NCBI RefSeq assembly: GCF_000568255.1 | Contig: NZ_KK037166.1 | Span: forward strand, 8,723,891 to 8,787,890 | Direction: 5' to 3' | Length of the DNA: 64,000 nucleotides | DNA from: Kutzneria sp. 744 | GTDB lineage: Bacteria > Actinomycetota > Actinomycetes > Mycobacteriales > Pseudonocardiaceae | Shown here: positions 46,561-54,389 of the stretch, piece by piece | Numbering within the stretch: position 1 is the first letter of the stretch | Layout: each line of letters opens with the position of its first letter | The notes under the pieces: model-generated | Seen by the model: the letters and a program-made list of their open reading frames with translations, nothing else | Told to the model about the DNA's origin: nothing | Databases searched by the model: none | Translations under genes and position numbers: made by a program

Positions 46561-46574
46561 GTTTAGTGCTAAAC
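46561..46574. promoter_or_regulatory. MarR-type operator palindrome
   Basis: GTTTAGTGCTAAAC is a perfect inverted repeat (GTTTAG-TG-CTAAAC), centred in the 55-bp gap between the divergent MarR and SDR genes. Confidence 0.7.
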
Positions 46575-46596
46575 ATAGCAGCGAGGGGGGCTGGTC

Positions 46597-47316
46597 ATGA
46601 CGCGCAAGGTGCTGGTCACGGGTGGTAGCGGCGGCATCGGCAAAGCGGTCGCGGCCCGGTTTCGCCGGGCCGGGGACACGGTGGTGATCACCGGGCGGGA
46701 CGGGGCGCGGCTGGCGGCGACCGCGAAGGAGATCGATGCCGAGCCGATCGCCTGCGACGCGGCCGATCCGCGCCAGGTGCGGGAACTGGCCGAGGCGATC
46801 GGGCCGGAGCTGGACGTGGTGGTCAACATGGCCGGAGGCAACACGGATATCGGTCGGCCGTCGGCGACCGACCTGGCTGACGTGGCGGCGTCCTGGCGGG
46901 CGAACCTGGATGCCAACCTGCTCAGTGCCGTCCTCACCACCACGGCGGTGCTCGACAAGCTGCGCCCCGGCGGCACGGTGATCAACGTGGGCTCGATCGG
47001 CGCGGAGTACGCCGCCAGCGGCTACGGCGCAGCGAAGGCGGCGTTGCATGCGTGGACGGCCGGGCTGTCGGCCGCGATCGGGCCGCAGGGACTGACGGCC
47101 AACCTGGTGTCGCCGGGCTATATCGAGGAAACCGACTTCTTCCACGGCCGGCTCACCGATCAGCGCCGCGAGGCCCTGATCGCCGCCACCCACACGGGAC
47201 GCGCCGGCAACCCGGAGGACATCGCGGCAACGGTGGAATTCCTGGCGTCGACGGGGGCACGGCACATCACGGGGCAGACGGTTCACGTCAACGGGGGCGC
47301 GCACACCACCCGTTGA
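46597..47316 (+). CDS. Short-chain dehydrogenase/reductase
   Basis: This 239-residue classical SDR has TGGSGGIGKAVAARF, NMAGG, GSIGAEYAASGYGAAK (catalytic Ser, Tyr, Lys) and the SPGYIEETDFF loop. It resembles FabG-like 3-oxoacyl reductases. GAGGGGGG precedes the ATG. Its control is probably by the divergent MarR regulator. The substrate is unknown. Confidence 0.88.
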   Translation: MTRKVLVTGGSGGIGKAVAARFRRAGDTVVITGRDGARLAATAKEIDAEPIACDAADPRQVRELAEAIGPELDVVVNMAGGNTDIGRPSATDLADVAASWRANLDANLLSAVLTTTAVLDKLRPGGTVINVGSIGAEYAASGYGAAKAALHAWTAGLSAAIGPQGLTANLVSPGYIEETDFFHGRLTDQRREALIAATHTGRAGNPEDIAATVEFLASTGARHITGQTVHVNGGAHTTR

Positions 47317-47331
47317 CGTGAACCGTTCAGT

Positions 47332-49095
47332 TCAGCTGCCGAAGACCTGGAACTCCCACAGCGAGTAGCCGTACTGGGTGGCCCGGGCCGTGCCGTTGAC
47401 GCGGACGTAGCGGCCGGAGCCGGACACGGGCAGCGACTGGTTGCCGCCGGTGCCGGTGGTGGTGCTGTAGATGTTCGACCACGTGCTGCCGTCATTGGAC
47501 GTCTGGATCTGGAAGGCCTTGGCGTAGGCGGCTTCCCAGCTCAGGTCGACGCGGCTGATGGCGTGGGTGGCGCCGAGGTCGACCTGGAGCCACTGGGGGT
47601 CGCTGAAGGCGGACGACCAGCGGGTGCCGGTGTTGCCGTCAACGGCGTTGGCAGCGGTGAAACTGGCGTTCTCGGACGACGAGGAGGTGGCGGTCTTTCC
47701 CTGCGACAGCAGGGAACCGGTGCCGCCACCGGAGGTCGGCGAACCGTACAACGCCAGCTCGTAGAGGGAATCGCCCCACTGGGAAGCCCGGCTGGTGGCC
47801 AGGACCCGCACGTAGCGGGCGGTGGCTGACAGCGGTGTGGACTGTATGTCCTGTGGGGAGTTGTTGTTGGTGTAGGCCGTTGCCCAGTTGGCGCCGTCGG
47901 TGGAGGTCTGTAGCTGGTACGCCGACGCGGTGGCGGCCTCCCAGGTCAGGGTGGCGTGGTTGAGGTTGTAGTTCTGCCCGAGGTCGACCTGCAGCCACTG
48001 GGGATCGCTGAAGGCGGAGGACCACCGCGTGGTGATGTCGCCGTCGGTGGCGTTGGACGCCGGGAACTGCGCGCTCTCGGCCGACGACGCGGTGGTGGGC
48101 TTGCCCTGGGCGATGTTGGTCCCGTAGTTGGGCGACTTGTTGTACACGGCCACGTAGTCGACGTTCAACGACCCGCCGGACGCGGTGGCGGCGTTGGGGC
48201 CGCCGCCGAACGCGGCCGGGAAGGCGCCGCCGATGGCCAGGTCGAAGATGATGAAGTAGCTGTGGTCGACGGCGTTGGCCCAGGTGGTGGCGTCGACCTG
48301 GTTGGAGCTCAACGAGAAGTACTGCGTCCCGTCGAGGTACCAGCGGATCTGCTCGGGCGAGGTGGAGCGGTCGAGCTCGACGGCGTAGGTGTGGTAGCCG
48401 GTCTGGCAGCCGCCGCAGGCCCGTTCACCGCTGCCGAGGCCGGTGCCCTCGTTGCACGGGCCGCCGGGGCTGACGCCGCAGTGCAGCGTGCCGAACAGGG
48501 AGCTGCGGCCGTTGATGTCCTCGAGGATGTCGACCTCGCCGGAACCGGGCCACACCTGGCCGATGCGCAGCGGCGCGCCCAGCATCCAGAACGCCGGCCA
48601 GTAGCCGGCGCCGTTGGCGGTGGACAGGTCGGGCTGCTGGATGGAGGCCTGGATCCGCACCACGCCGCCGGGCTGGGCGCCGAAGCCGTCGGCCTGTGTC
48701 TCGACACGACCGGACGTCCAGCCGGAATTCGGGTCACCGCCGGAATGCAGGGCCTTGAGCACCAGGTGGCCGTTGCCGTCGTGGTAGACGTTGTCGGTGC
48801 TGGTGGTGGTCGTCTCGATCTCGCCGGTGCCGAAGCTGGAGCCGGGACCGGCGTCGTAGCGCCAGGTTCCGGTGTCAAGGCCGGTGTTCGCGGCGCCGGT
48901 GAAGTCGTCGCTCCAGGTGGTGGTGAAGCCCGCCGGTGGGGCGGGCACGGCGGAGGGCTGCGCGACGGCGGCCTCCACGATCGTCGGCGCGGTCATGGCG
49001 ACCGCGCTGGTGGCTGTCAGGGTCAACGCGAGCAGGCCGGTGGCGAGCCGTCCGGGCGAGCGGACCAGGCGCGCACACTTGTCCCTGATCGACAT
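47332..49095 (-). CDS. Secreted GH16 beta-glucanase with two discoidin domains
   Basis: This 587-residue protein has a signal peptide to about residue 45. The GH16 catalytic domain (about 55-325) carries GSGEVDILEDING with the two catalytic Glu. Two F5/8C (discoidin, CBM32-like) domains follow: IAQGKPTTASSAES and LLSQGKTATSSSSEN. It probably cleaves beta-1,3 or beta-1,3-1,4 glucans such as fungal walls. The second discoidin domain is nearly the same as the one in the divergent GH64 enzyme. The start follows GCAAGGAGT. Confidence 0.92.
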   Translation of the reverse strand: MSIRDKCARLVRSPGRLATGLLALTLTATSAVAMTAPTIVEAAVAQPSAVPAPPAGFTTTWSDDFTGAANTGLDTGTWRYDAGPGSSFGTGEIETTTTSTDNVYHDGNGHLVLKALHSGGDPNSGWTSGRVETQADGFGAQPGGVVRIQASIQQPDLSTANGAGYWPAFWMLGAPLRIGQVWPGSGEVDILEDINGRSSLFGTLHCGVSPGGPCNEGTGLGSGERACGGCQTGYHTYAVELDRSTSPEQIRWYLDGTQYFSLSSNQVDATTWANAVDHSYFIIFDLAIGGAFPAAFGGGPNAATASGGSLNVDYVAVYNKSPNYGTNIAQGKPTTASSAESAQFPASNATDGDITTRWSSAFSDPQWLQVDLGQNYNLNHATLTWEAATASAYQLQTSTDGANWATAYTNNNSPQDIQSTPLSATARYVRVLATSRASQWGDSLYELALYGSPTSGGGTGSLLSQGKTATSSSSENASFTAANAVDGNTGTRWSSAFSDPQWLQVDLGATHAISRVDLSWEAAYAKAFQIQTSNDGSTWSNIYSTTTGTGGNQSLPVSGSGRYVRVNGTARATQYGYSLWEFQVFGS

Positions 49096-49171
49096 GGGCA
49101 CTCCTTGCGGGCGGGCAGGGCGACCGCATCTGGCGGGAGGCGTCACCGACGTAGGTAACAGGGAGCATTGC

Positions 49172-49296
49172 GAGAGCGCTCTCACGAGGAAGCATCTCCC
49201 TCGATTCCGTTGACGTCAAGGGGTGTGCCGCCAGACGCGTCAACATCCTTGACATCTGGCCGTAATCGTATGAACCTGCCCGTTGAGAGCGCTCTC
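49172..49296. promoter_or_regulatory. Two LacI-type operators in the GH16/GH64 divergent promoter
   Basis: GAGAGCGCTCTC occurs exactly twice, at 49172-49183 and 49285-49296, one near each gene. The central AGCGCT resembles operators of sugar-responsive LacI regulators such as CebR. The regulator gene is not in the window. The 231-bp gap between the genes holds nothing else I recognise. Confidence 0.8.
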
Positions 49297-49326
49297 CCCA
49301 TGCCCCCTGTCGGCTCAGGAGAGACC

Positions 49327-50676
49327 ATGTCCACCACCGCACCGCGACGACGACTTCGCGGATCGCTGCTGCTCGCCGTCGCCGCCATGACGGCCACCCT
49401 GTTCGGCGCCGTTCCCGCGCACGCCGCGGGAACGCTGATCTCGCAAGGCAAGGCCGCCACGTCATCGTCCACAGAGAACGCCAGTTTCGGCGCGGCCAAC
49501 GCGGTCGACGGCAACACCGGCACCCGCTGGTCATCGGCCTTCAGCGACCCGCAGTGGATCGAGATCGACCTCGGCGGCGCCGCCACGATCAACCAGGTCG
49601 TGCTGAACTGGGAGGCCGCCTACGGCAAGGCCTTCCAGATCCAGGTCTCCGACGACAACGCCAGTTGGAAGGACATCTACAGCACCACCACCGGTGCCGG
49701 CGGCACGCAAACGCTGAACGTGACCGGATCCGGACGCTACGTGCGCATGTACGGCACGCAGCGCGGCACTCCGTACGGCTACTCGCTGTTCGAGTTCCAG
49801 GTCTTCGGCACCGGCGGCGGCTCCAACCCGGGAGGCGGCGGCACCGGCGCCCCGCCCGACTCCTTCTGGGGCGACACCAGCACCATTCCCGCCGCCAACA
49901 ACGTGGTCGAGGTGAAGATCCTCAACCGCACCAACGGCAAGTACCCGGACAGCCAGGTGTACTGGAGCTTCAACGGCCAGACTCACTCCATCGCCGAGCA
50001 GCCCTACCTCGACATGCCGGCCAACTCCGCCGGCCGCATGTACTTCTACCTCGGCTCGCCCACCAGCCAGTACTTCGACTTCATCGAGTTCACGGTCGGG
50101 GCCGCGGTGTTCAACGGCAACACCACCCGGGTCGACGCCTTCGGGCTCAAGCTGGCCATGCGCCTGCACGCGCACGACGGCTACGACGTCCAGGTCGGCG
50201 AGGACTACCAGACCTTCCAGGAGGATCGCAGCGCGACCTTCCAGAAGTTCGTCAACGAGGTGCCCGCCGAGTTCAAGCAGCTCGCGCAGGTCCAGTCCCC
50301 GTATCGGATCCCCGCTCCCGGCAGCGTCGCGGCCTTCCAGCCCGGCGGCCAGTACGCCAACTACTTCACCTCCTACGCCCAGTCCGTCGGCGTCAACGAG
50401 ACCACGCAGTTCATCTTCGGCTGCGCCAACTCCATGGCCGGCAACCCCACCATGTGCGCCGCCCTGAACCGCCACACCGCCCAGCTGCCCTCCTCCCAGC
50501 AGCAGGACCCGTCGCAGTTCTACAAGGCCGCGCCCGGCAACTACTACGCCAAGTTCTGGCACGACCACAGCATCAACCACCTCGCCTACGGCTTCCCGTA
50601 CGACGACGTGGCCGGCCAGTCCTCCTTCGTCTCCCACGGCAACCCCCAGTGGCTGGAGGTCGCCGTCGGCTGGTGA
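49327..50676 (+). CDS. Secreted GH64 beta-1,3-glucanase with discoidin domain
   Basis: This 449-residue protein has a signal peptide (about 1-35, ending VPAHAA), one discoidin domain (about 36-165), a Gly/Pro linker and a GH64 domain beginning near PDSFWGDTSTIPAANNVVEVKI. VDAFGLKLAMRLH and FIFGCANSMAG are family stretches. GH64 enzymes release laminaripentaose from beta-1,3-glucan. ATG 49327 is chosen because it starts the signal peptide. It is co-regulated with GH16 through paired operators. Confidence 0.92.
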   Translation: MSTTAPRRRLRGSLLLAVAAMTATLFGAVPAHAAGTLISQGKAATSSSTENASFGAANAVDGNTGTRWSSAFSDPQWIEIDLGGAATINQVVLNWEAAYGKAFQIQVSDDNASWKDIYSTTTGAGGTQTLNVTGSGRYVRMYGTQRGTPYGYSLFEFQVFGTGGGSNPGGGGTGAPPDSFWGDTSTIPAANNVVEVKILNRTNGKYPDSQVYWSFNGQTHSIAEQPYLDMPANSAGRMYFYLGSPTSQYFDFIEFTVGAAVFNGNTTRVDAFGLKLAMRLHAHDGYDVQVGEDYQTFQEDRSATFQKFVNEVPAEFKQLAQVQSPYRIPAPGSVAAFQPGGQYANYFTSYAQSVGVNETTQFIFGCANSMAGNPTMCAALNRHTAQLPSSQQQDPSQFYKAAPGNYYAKFWHDHSINHLAYGFPYDDVAGQSSFVSHGNPQWLEVAVGW

Positions 50677-50684
50677 CTCGTGTG

Positions 50685-50719
50685 CCGCTCGGTGGAACGG
50701 CGATCGTTCCGCCGAGCGG
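50685..50719 (+). terminator. Terminator hairpin after GH64
   Basis: CCGCTCGGTGGAACG (50685-50699) pairs with 50705-50719, with one G-U pair over a short loop. It lies between the GH64 stop and the next gene. Confidence 0.65.
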
Positions 50720-50732
50720 GCATGCTGGTGCG

Positions 50733-51224
50733 GTGCGAGTAGTGGTGTTGTCCGACACTCACGCGCCGCGCCGGTGGAAGGCCTGCCCGCCGAGGGTGGC
50801 CGAGCATCTGCGGGACGCCGACCTCATCCTGCACGCGGGCGACGTGTGCGTGCCGTCCGTGCTGGACGAGCTCGCGGTGTACGCGCCAGTACAGGTGGTG
50901 CTCGGCAACAACGACGGTCCCGACGTCGCCGCCTGGGGCGCGCCGGAGACGCTGGAGCTGGACATCGACGGCCTGCGGGTGGCGATGATCCACGACAGCG
51001 GCCACAAGGACGGCCGGGCCGCTCGCATGCAACGCCGCTTTCCACGCGCCGACCTCGTGGTGTTCGGCCACTCGCACATCCCGATGGACGTCACCGAGGC
51101 CGGCGTGCGGATCTTCAACCCGGGCTCGCCGACCGACCGCCGCCGCCAGCCGCACGGCACGATCGGCCTGCTCACCGTGGCCGAAGGGCAGCTGCTGAAG
51201 GCCGAGATCGTCCCGGTGACCTGA
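50733..51224 (+). CDS. YfcE/MJ0936-type metallophosphodiesterase
   Basis: This 163-residue protein starts at GTG. Its VVLSDTHAPR, LILHAGDVC, VLGNNDG, IHDSGHKDG and VVFGHSH motifs carry all dimetal ligands. This small phosphodiesterase family acts on model diesters and sometimes cyclic nucleotides. It stands alone after the GH64 terminator. Confidence 0.9.
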   Translation: MRVVVLSDTHAPRRWKACPPRVAEHLRDADLILHAGDVCVPSVLDELAVYAPVQVVLGNNDGPDVAAWGAPETLELDIDGLRVAMIHDSGHKDGRAARMQRRFPRADLVVFGHSHIPMDVTEAGVRIFNPGSPTDRRRQPHGTIGLLTVAEGQLLKAEIVPVT

Positions 51225-51275
51225 CGTCGGGCTCGTCGATGCGGCATCATGTTCCTCCCTGGGGAGGCGAGGATC

Positions 51276-51815
51276 ATGGGGAGTGCGGCTGACGACGGTC
51301 ACAATCCGCACGTCGAGAACACCATCCGCGGACGTGTCAAGGGAACGGCGGTTCAAGCCGGCTCGATTCGCGGCGGGGTTCACTTCGACCAGTCGCGGAT
51401 CGTGTACCAGACCGTGTACGTCGACCGCCAGCGGAAGGGCAGTCCGCTCGATGCCCTCTGGGGTCTCCAGATCATGGCGAGTGGCGGCGTGGCCGCCGCC
51501 GCGATACCAGGACTGTTCAACGTGGTGACGGGCCAAGTCTTCGCCGCGCGCCTGCCCTGGCTGCTTCTGGTTCCGTGGTTCGTGCCGATTGGTGCGATGT
51601 GGGGCCTGGTCTTCGCGCTGCTCACCCGCCGTCGACTCCTGACCCGCCTGCGCAGGCGGATCTGGATCTTCGTCATGGGCGGTGGGCTGATCCTTCCCCT
51701 CACGGCCGTCGTGCCGAGCGGGCAGGGGCACGTCAGCGTGATCTTCTTTTTCAGCGGAGCGGTATCCGTACTCGTGCTGCCCTTGCTACGAGGACTCTGG
51801 TCCAGGCGCCACTGA
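51276..51815 (+). CDS. Four-helix membrane protein with an actinobacterial VQAGSIRGGVHF motif
   Basis: This 179-residue protein has a cytoplasmic N-terminus with NTIRGRVKGTAVQAGSIRGGVHF, a short beta-type motif common at the start of actinomycete signalling and NTPase proteins. About four transmembrane segments follow from residue 63 (LWGLQIMASGGVAAAAI; LLLVPWFVPIGAMWGLVFALL; IWIFVMGGGLILPLTAVV; VIFFFSGAVSVLVLPLL). Function unknown. ATG 51276 is preferred over 51249 because GGGAGGCGAGG precedes it. Confidence 0.7.
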   Translation: MGSAADDGHNPHVENTIRGRVKGTAVQAGSIRGGVHFDQSRIVYQTVYVDRQRKGSPLDALWGLQIMASGGVAAAAIPGLFNVVTGQVFAARLPWLLLVPWFVPIGAMWGLVFALLTRRRLLTRLRRRIWIFVMGGGLILPLTAVVPSGQGHVSVIFFFSGAVSVLVLPLLRGLWSRRH

Positions 51816-51850
51816 GCCCGGTGGCCTGACTACTCCATCCGGGCTACGGT

Positions 51851-52798
51851 GTGGTGGTGGCGGGACGGTCGGCGGTGCCGGAGCCGGTGGAGCCGATGCT
51901 GGCGAGCTCCGACGGGGGAGAGCTGCCGGACGGCGACGGGTGGTCGTACGAGTTCAAGTGGGACGGCTACCGGGCGGTCATGCGGGTGGCCGAGGACGGC
52001 ACGACGCGGCTCAACAGCAGGAACCTCAACGATTTAACCGTCAGGTACGCGGAGCTGACGGAGCCGGGGCTGCCCACCGAGGCGGTGCTGGACGGGGAGA
52101 TCGTGGCGCTGGACCGGGACGGGGTGCCGGACTTCGGCCTGCTGCAGAACCGGGCGGTGAAGGTGCGGTATTTCGCCTTCGACCTGCTGCGCCTCGGGGA
52201 CACGGACCTGACGGACGAGCCCTACGGCCGGCGCCGGGAGCTGCTGGCGGAGCTGGGGGCGACCAGCCCGAGGATCTCGATCACGCCGTACTACGACCAC
52301 CGGGACGTCGACCCGAACGAGCTGCTGCGCATCGCGGCGGCCTCGCGGCTGGAGGGGCTGATCGCCAAGGTCACGAACTCCCGCTACCACCCGGGCCGCC
52401 GCAGCACGGAATGGCTGAAGCACCCGTTCGTCCATACCCAGGAGGTGGTGCTGGGCGGCTGGCGGCCGGGGCAGGGCCGCCGGGACGGCACGATCGGGGC
52501 GCTGCTGCTCGGCGCGTACGACGACAGCGGCCTGCGGTACATCGGTGACGTCGGCACGGGCTTCACCGATCAGGCGCTACGTGACCTGCAACGCGAGCTG
52601 GAACCGTTGGCGCGCAAGGATCCTCCGTTCGTCAACGCGGTGCCGAGGGAACGGGCCAGACGGGTGCACTGGCTGCGGCCGGAGCGGGTGGGCGAGGTGG
52701 AATACCGCAAGTTCACGGCGGATCGCGTGCTGAGGCATTCCTCGTGGCGCGGACTGCGGCCGGACCGCCGGCCGGAGGAGGTGCGCTGTCCCGACTAG
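51851..52798 (+). CDS. LigD-type ATP-dependent DNA ligase
   Basis: This 315-residue ligase has motif I EFKWDGYRA (AMP-accepting Lys near residue 36), RNLNDL, VLDGEIVALD, YFAFDLLRLG, EGLIAKV and WLKHPF, and an OB-fold half with VLGGWRPGQGRR. These are the ligase-domain features of LigD. With the PE-Pol protein 11 kb away it would rebuild a split LigD. It starts at GTG. Confidence 0.92.
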   Translation: MVVAGRSAVPEPVEPMLASSDGGELPDGDGWSYEFKWDGYRAVMRVAEDGTTRLNSRNLNDLTVRYAELTEPGLPTEAVLDGEIVALDRDGVPDFGLLQNRAVKVRYFAFDLLRLGDTDLTDEPYGRRRELLAELGATSPRISITPYYDHRDVDPNELLRIAAASRLEGLIAKVTNSRYHPGRRSTEWLKHPFVHTQEVVLGGWRPGQGRRDGTIGALLLGAYDDSGLRYIGDVGTGFTDQALRDLQRELEPLARKDPPFVNAVPRERARRVHWLRPERVGEVEYRKFTADRVLRHSSWRGLRPDRRPEEVRCPD

Positions 52799-52864
52799 CT
52801 GCCCGACTCGCCGGCCCGAACAGCTGGCCGGATTAGCCGTGCGCGCAGCGGGTATTCGATCAGA

Positions 52865-53416
52865 GTGGAGCAGAAAGAGCTGCTGCGCTCGCTGGCCAAG
52901 GTCGCGAACACGCTGCACGCCGCCGACGTGCCGTTCGCGCTGACCGGCGGATGCGCCGTGTATGCGCGTGGTGGCCCGCCCACCACGCACGATGTGGACG
53001 TCCTCGTACGGGAAGAGGACGCGCCGCGAGCGGTGAGTGCATTGGTGGCGCAGGGAATGCGCGCCGCCGACACCCCGCTTGACTGGCTGGCCAAGGTGTA
53101 TGACGGCGACCGGCTGGTGGATCTGTTGCACCATCCCAATCGGGAGCCCGTGACCGAGGAGGTCCTCAAGCGGGCGGAGTGGATGCGGGTGGGGCCGGCG
53201 GAGATGCCGGTGGCCACCGCGACCGACCTGATGACGGACAAGCTGAAGGTGTTCGGACCGCACCGCTGCGACTTCACCGAGGTGCTGCCGATCGCGCGGG
53301 CGCTGCGCGAGCAGGTCGACTGGAAGCAGGTGTGGGACCGCACCGCCGAATCACCGTACGCGGAGGCGTTTCTGTTGCTGCTCAAGCGATTGGACATCGA
53401 GGAGGTCGTGCCGTGA
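52865..53416 (+). CDS. Nucleotidyltransferase-fold protein
   Basis: This 183-residue protein has FALTGGCAVYARGGPPTTHDVDVLV, the GGxAxxxxG...DxDhhh pattern of pol-beta-type nucleotidyltransferases as in AbiEii/MNT toxins and aminoglycoside-type NTases. It may nucleotidylate RNA or a small molecule. It starts at GTG 52865 and overlaps the BON gene by four bases. It is the first gene of a three-gene operon. No antitoxin-like partner is obvious. Confidence 0.8.
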   Translation: MEQKELLRSLAKVANTLHAADVPFALTGGCAVYARGGPPTTHDVDVLVREEDAPRAVSALVAQGMRAADTPLDWLAKVYDGDRLVDLLHHPNREPVTEEVLKRAEWMRVGPAEMPVATATDLMTDKLKVFGPHRCDFTEVLPIARALREQVDWKQVWDRTAESPYAEAFLLLLKRLDIEEVVP

Positions 53417-53661
53417 ACGTGCCCCAGTACGACGTGGCCGCGCTGCGGCGTGCGCTCGCCGAGGACCCGCGGACCGCGGAGCTGGGGGTGCACGTGCGCA
53501 TCCGCGGCGACCAGCTGTTCCTGTCCGGGGACGTGGCGTGCGAGCAGCGCCGGGCGGCGATCGCCGAGGTCGTCACCGAGCACACGGACGGAATGGTGCT
53601 GCACAACGAGGTGCACATCGTGCGGGCGGAGCCGCCGACCGAACAGGAGGATCTGCGATGA
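53413..53661 (+). CDS. BON-domain small protein
   Basis: This 82-residue protein is essentially one BON domain: LRRALAEDPRTAELGVHVRIRGDQLFLSGDVACEQRRAAIAEVV..HTDGMVLHNEVHI. BON domains bind membranes or hydrophobic ligands; this one has no signal peptide. Starts and stops overlap the genes on both sides (GTGA and ATGA), so it is translated with the nucleotidyltransferase and phosphoesterase. Confidence 0.85.
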   Translation: MNVPQYDVAALRRALAEDPRTAELGVHVRIRGDQLFLSGDVACEQRRAAIAEVVTEHTDGMVLHNEVHIVRAEPPTEQEDLR

Positions 53662-54389
53662 TCCGGGTCGCCGCCGTCGGCGACGTGCATCTCGGCGTCG
53701 ACACGAGGGGAACCCTGCGCCCGTCCTACGAAAGCATCGCCGAGCACGCGGATCTGCTGCTGCTGGCCGGTGATCTGACCCGGCTCGGCACCGTGGCCGA
53801 AGGTGAGGTCGTCGCCGACGAGTTCGCCGAGCTGGACGTGCCGGTCGTGGCGGTGCTGGGCAATCACGACCACCAGTCCGACGCCGAGGACAAGATCGCC
53901 GCGCTGCTGGCCGACCGGGGCATCACCGTGCTGGAGGGCAGCGGAACGGTGATCGACGTCGACGGCACGCGGATCGGCATCGCCGGCGCCAAGGGCTTCG
54001 GCGGCGGGTTCGCCGGGAAGTGCGGGCATGCCTTCGGGGAGCGCGAGATGAAGGCGTTCATCCATCACACCGAGGACGTCGCCGAGCAGCTGCGGACGGC
54101 GCTGCTGGGGCTGAGCGCCGACGTTCGGGTGGCCTTGACGCACTACTCGCCGTCGGCCGACACGCTGCGCGGCGAGCCGCCGGAGATCTTCCCGTTCCTG
54201 GGCTCGTACCTGCTGGCCGAGGCCATCGACGACAGCTCCGTCGACCTGGCCGTGCACGGGCATGCCCACTACGGCAGCGAGGCCGGCACCACCGCCGGCG
54301 GGGTGCGGGTGCGGAACGTGGCCCAGCCGGTGATCCAGGCCGCCTACCGGGTCTACACGTTGGAGCCGGTCTCGACCGTCCCGGAGTGA
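53658..54389 (+). CDS. Metallophosphoesterase
   Basis: This 243-residue calcineurin-like phosphoesterase has VGDVHLG, LLLAGDLT, VLGNHDHQ, LTHYSPS and VHGHAHYG, giving all metal ligands. IHHTEDVAEQL and KGFGGGFAGKCG match a group seen next to actinobacterial nucleotidyltransferases. It is the last gene of the operon. Its 3' end overlaps the convergent SARP gene by 37 bp. Confidence 0.88.
   Translation: MIRVAAVGDVHLGVDTRGTLRPSYESIAEHADLLLLAGDLTRLGTVAEGEVVADEFAELDVPVVAVLGNHDHQSDAEDKIAALLADRGITVLEGSGTVIDVDGTRIGIAGAKGFGGGFAGKCGHAFGEREMKAFIHHTEDVAEQLRTALLGLSADVRVALTHYSPSADTLRGEPPEIFPFLGSYLLAEAIDDSSVDLAVHGHAHYGSEAGTTAGGVRVRNVAQPVIQAAYRVYTLEPVSTVPE

Noticed and set aside
52865-53416. Nucleotidyltransferase called as an AbiEii toxin
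   Set aside because: No AbiEi-like antitoxin is adjacent; only the general NTase fold is supported.
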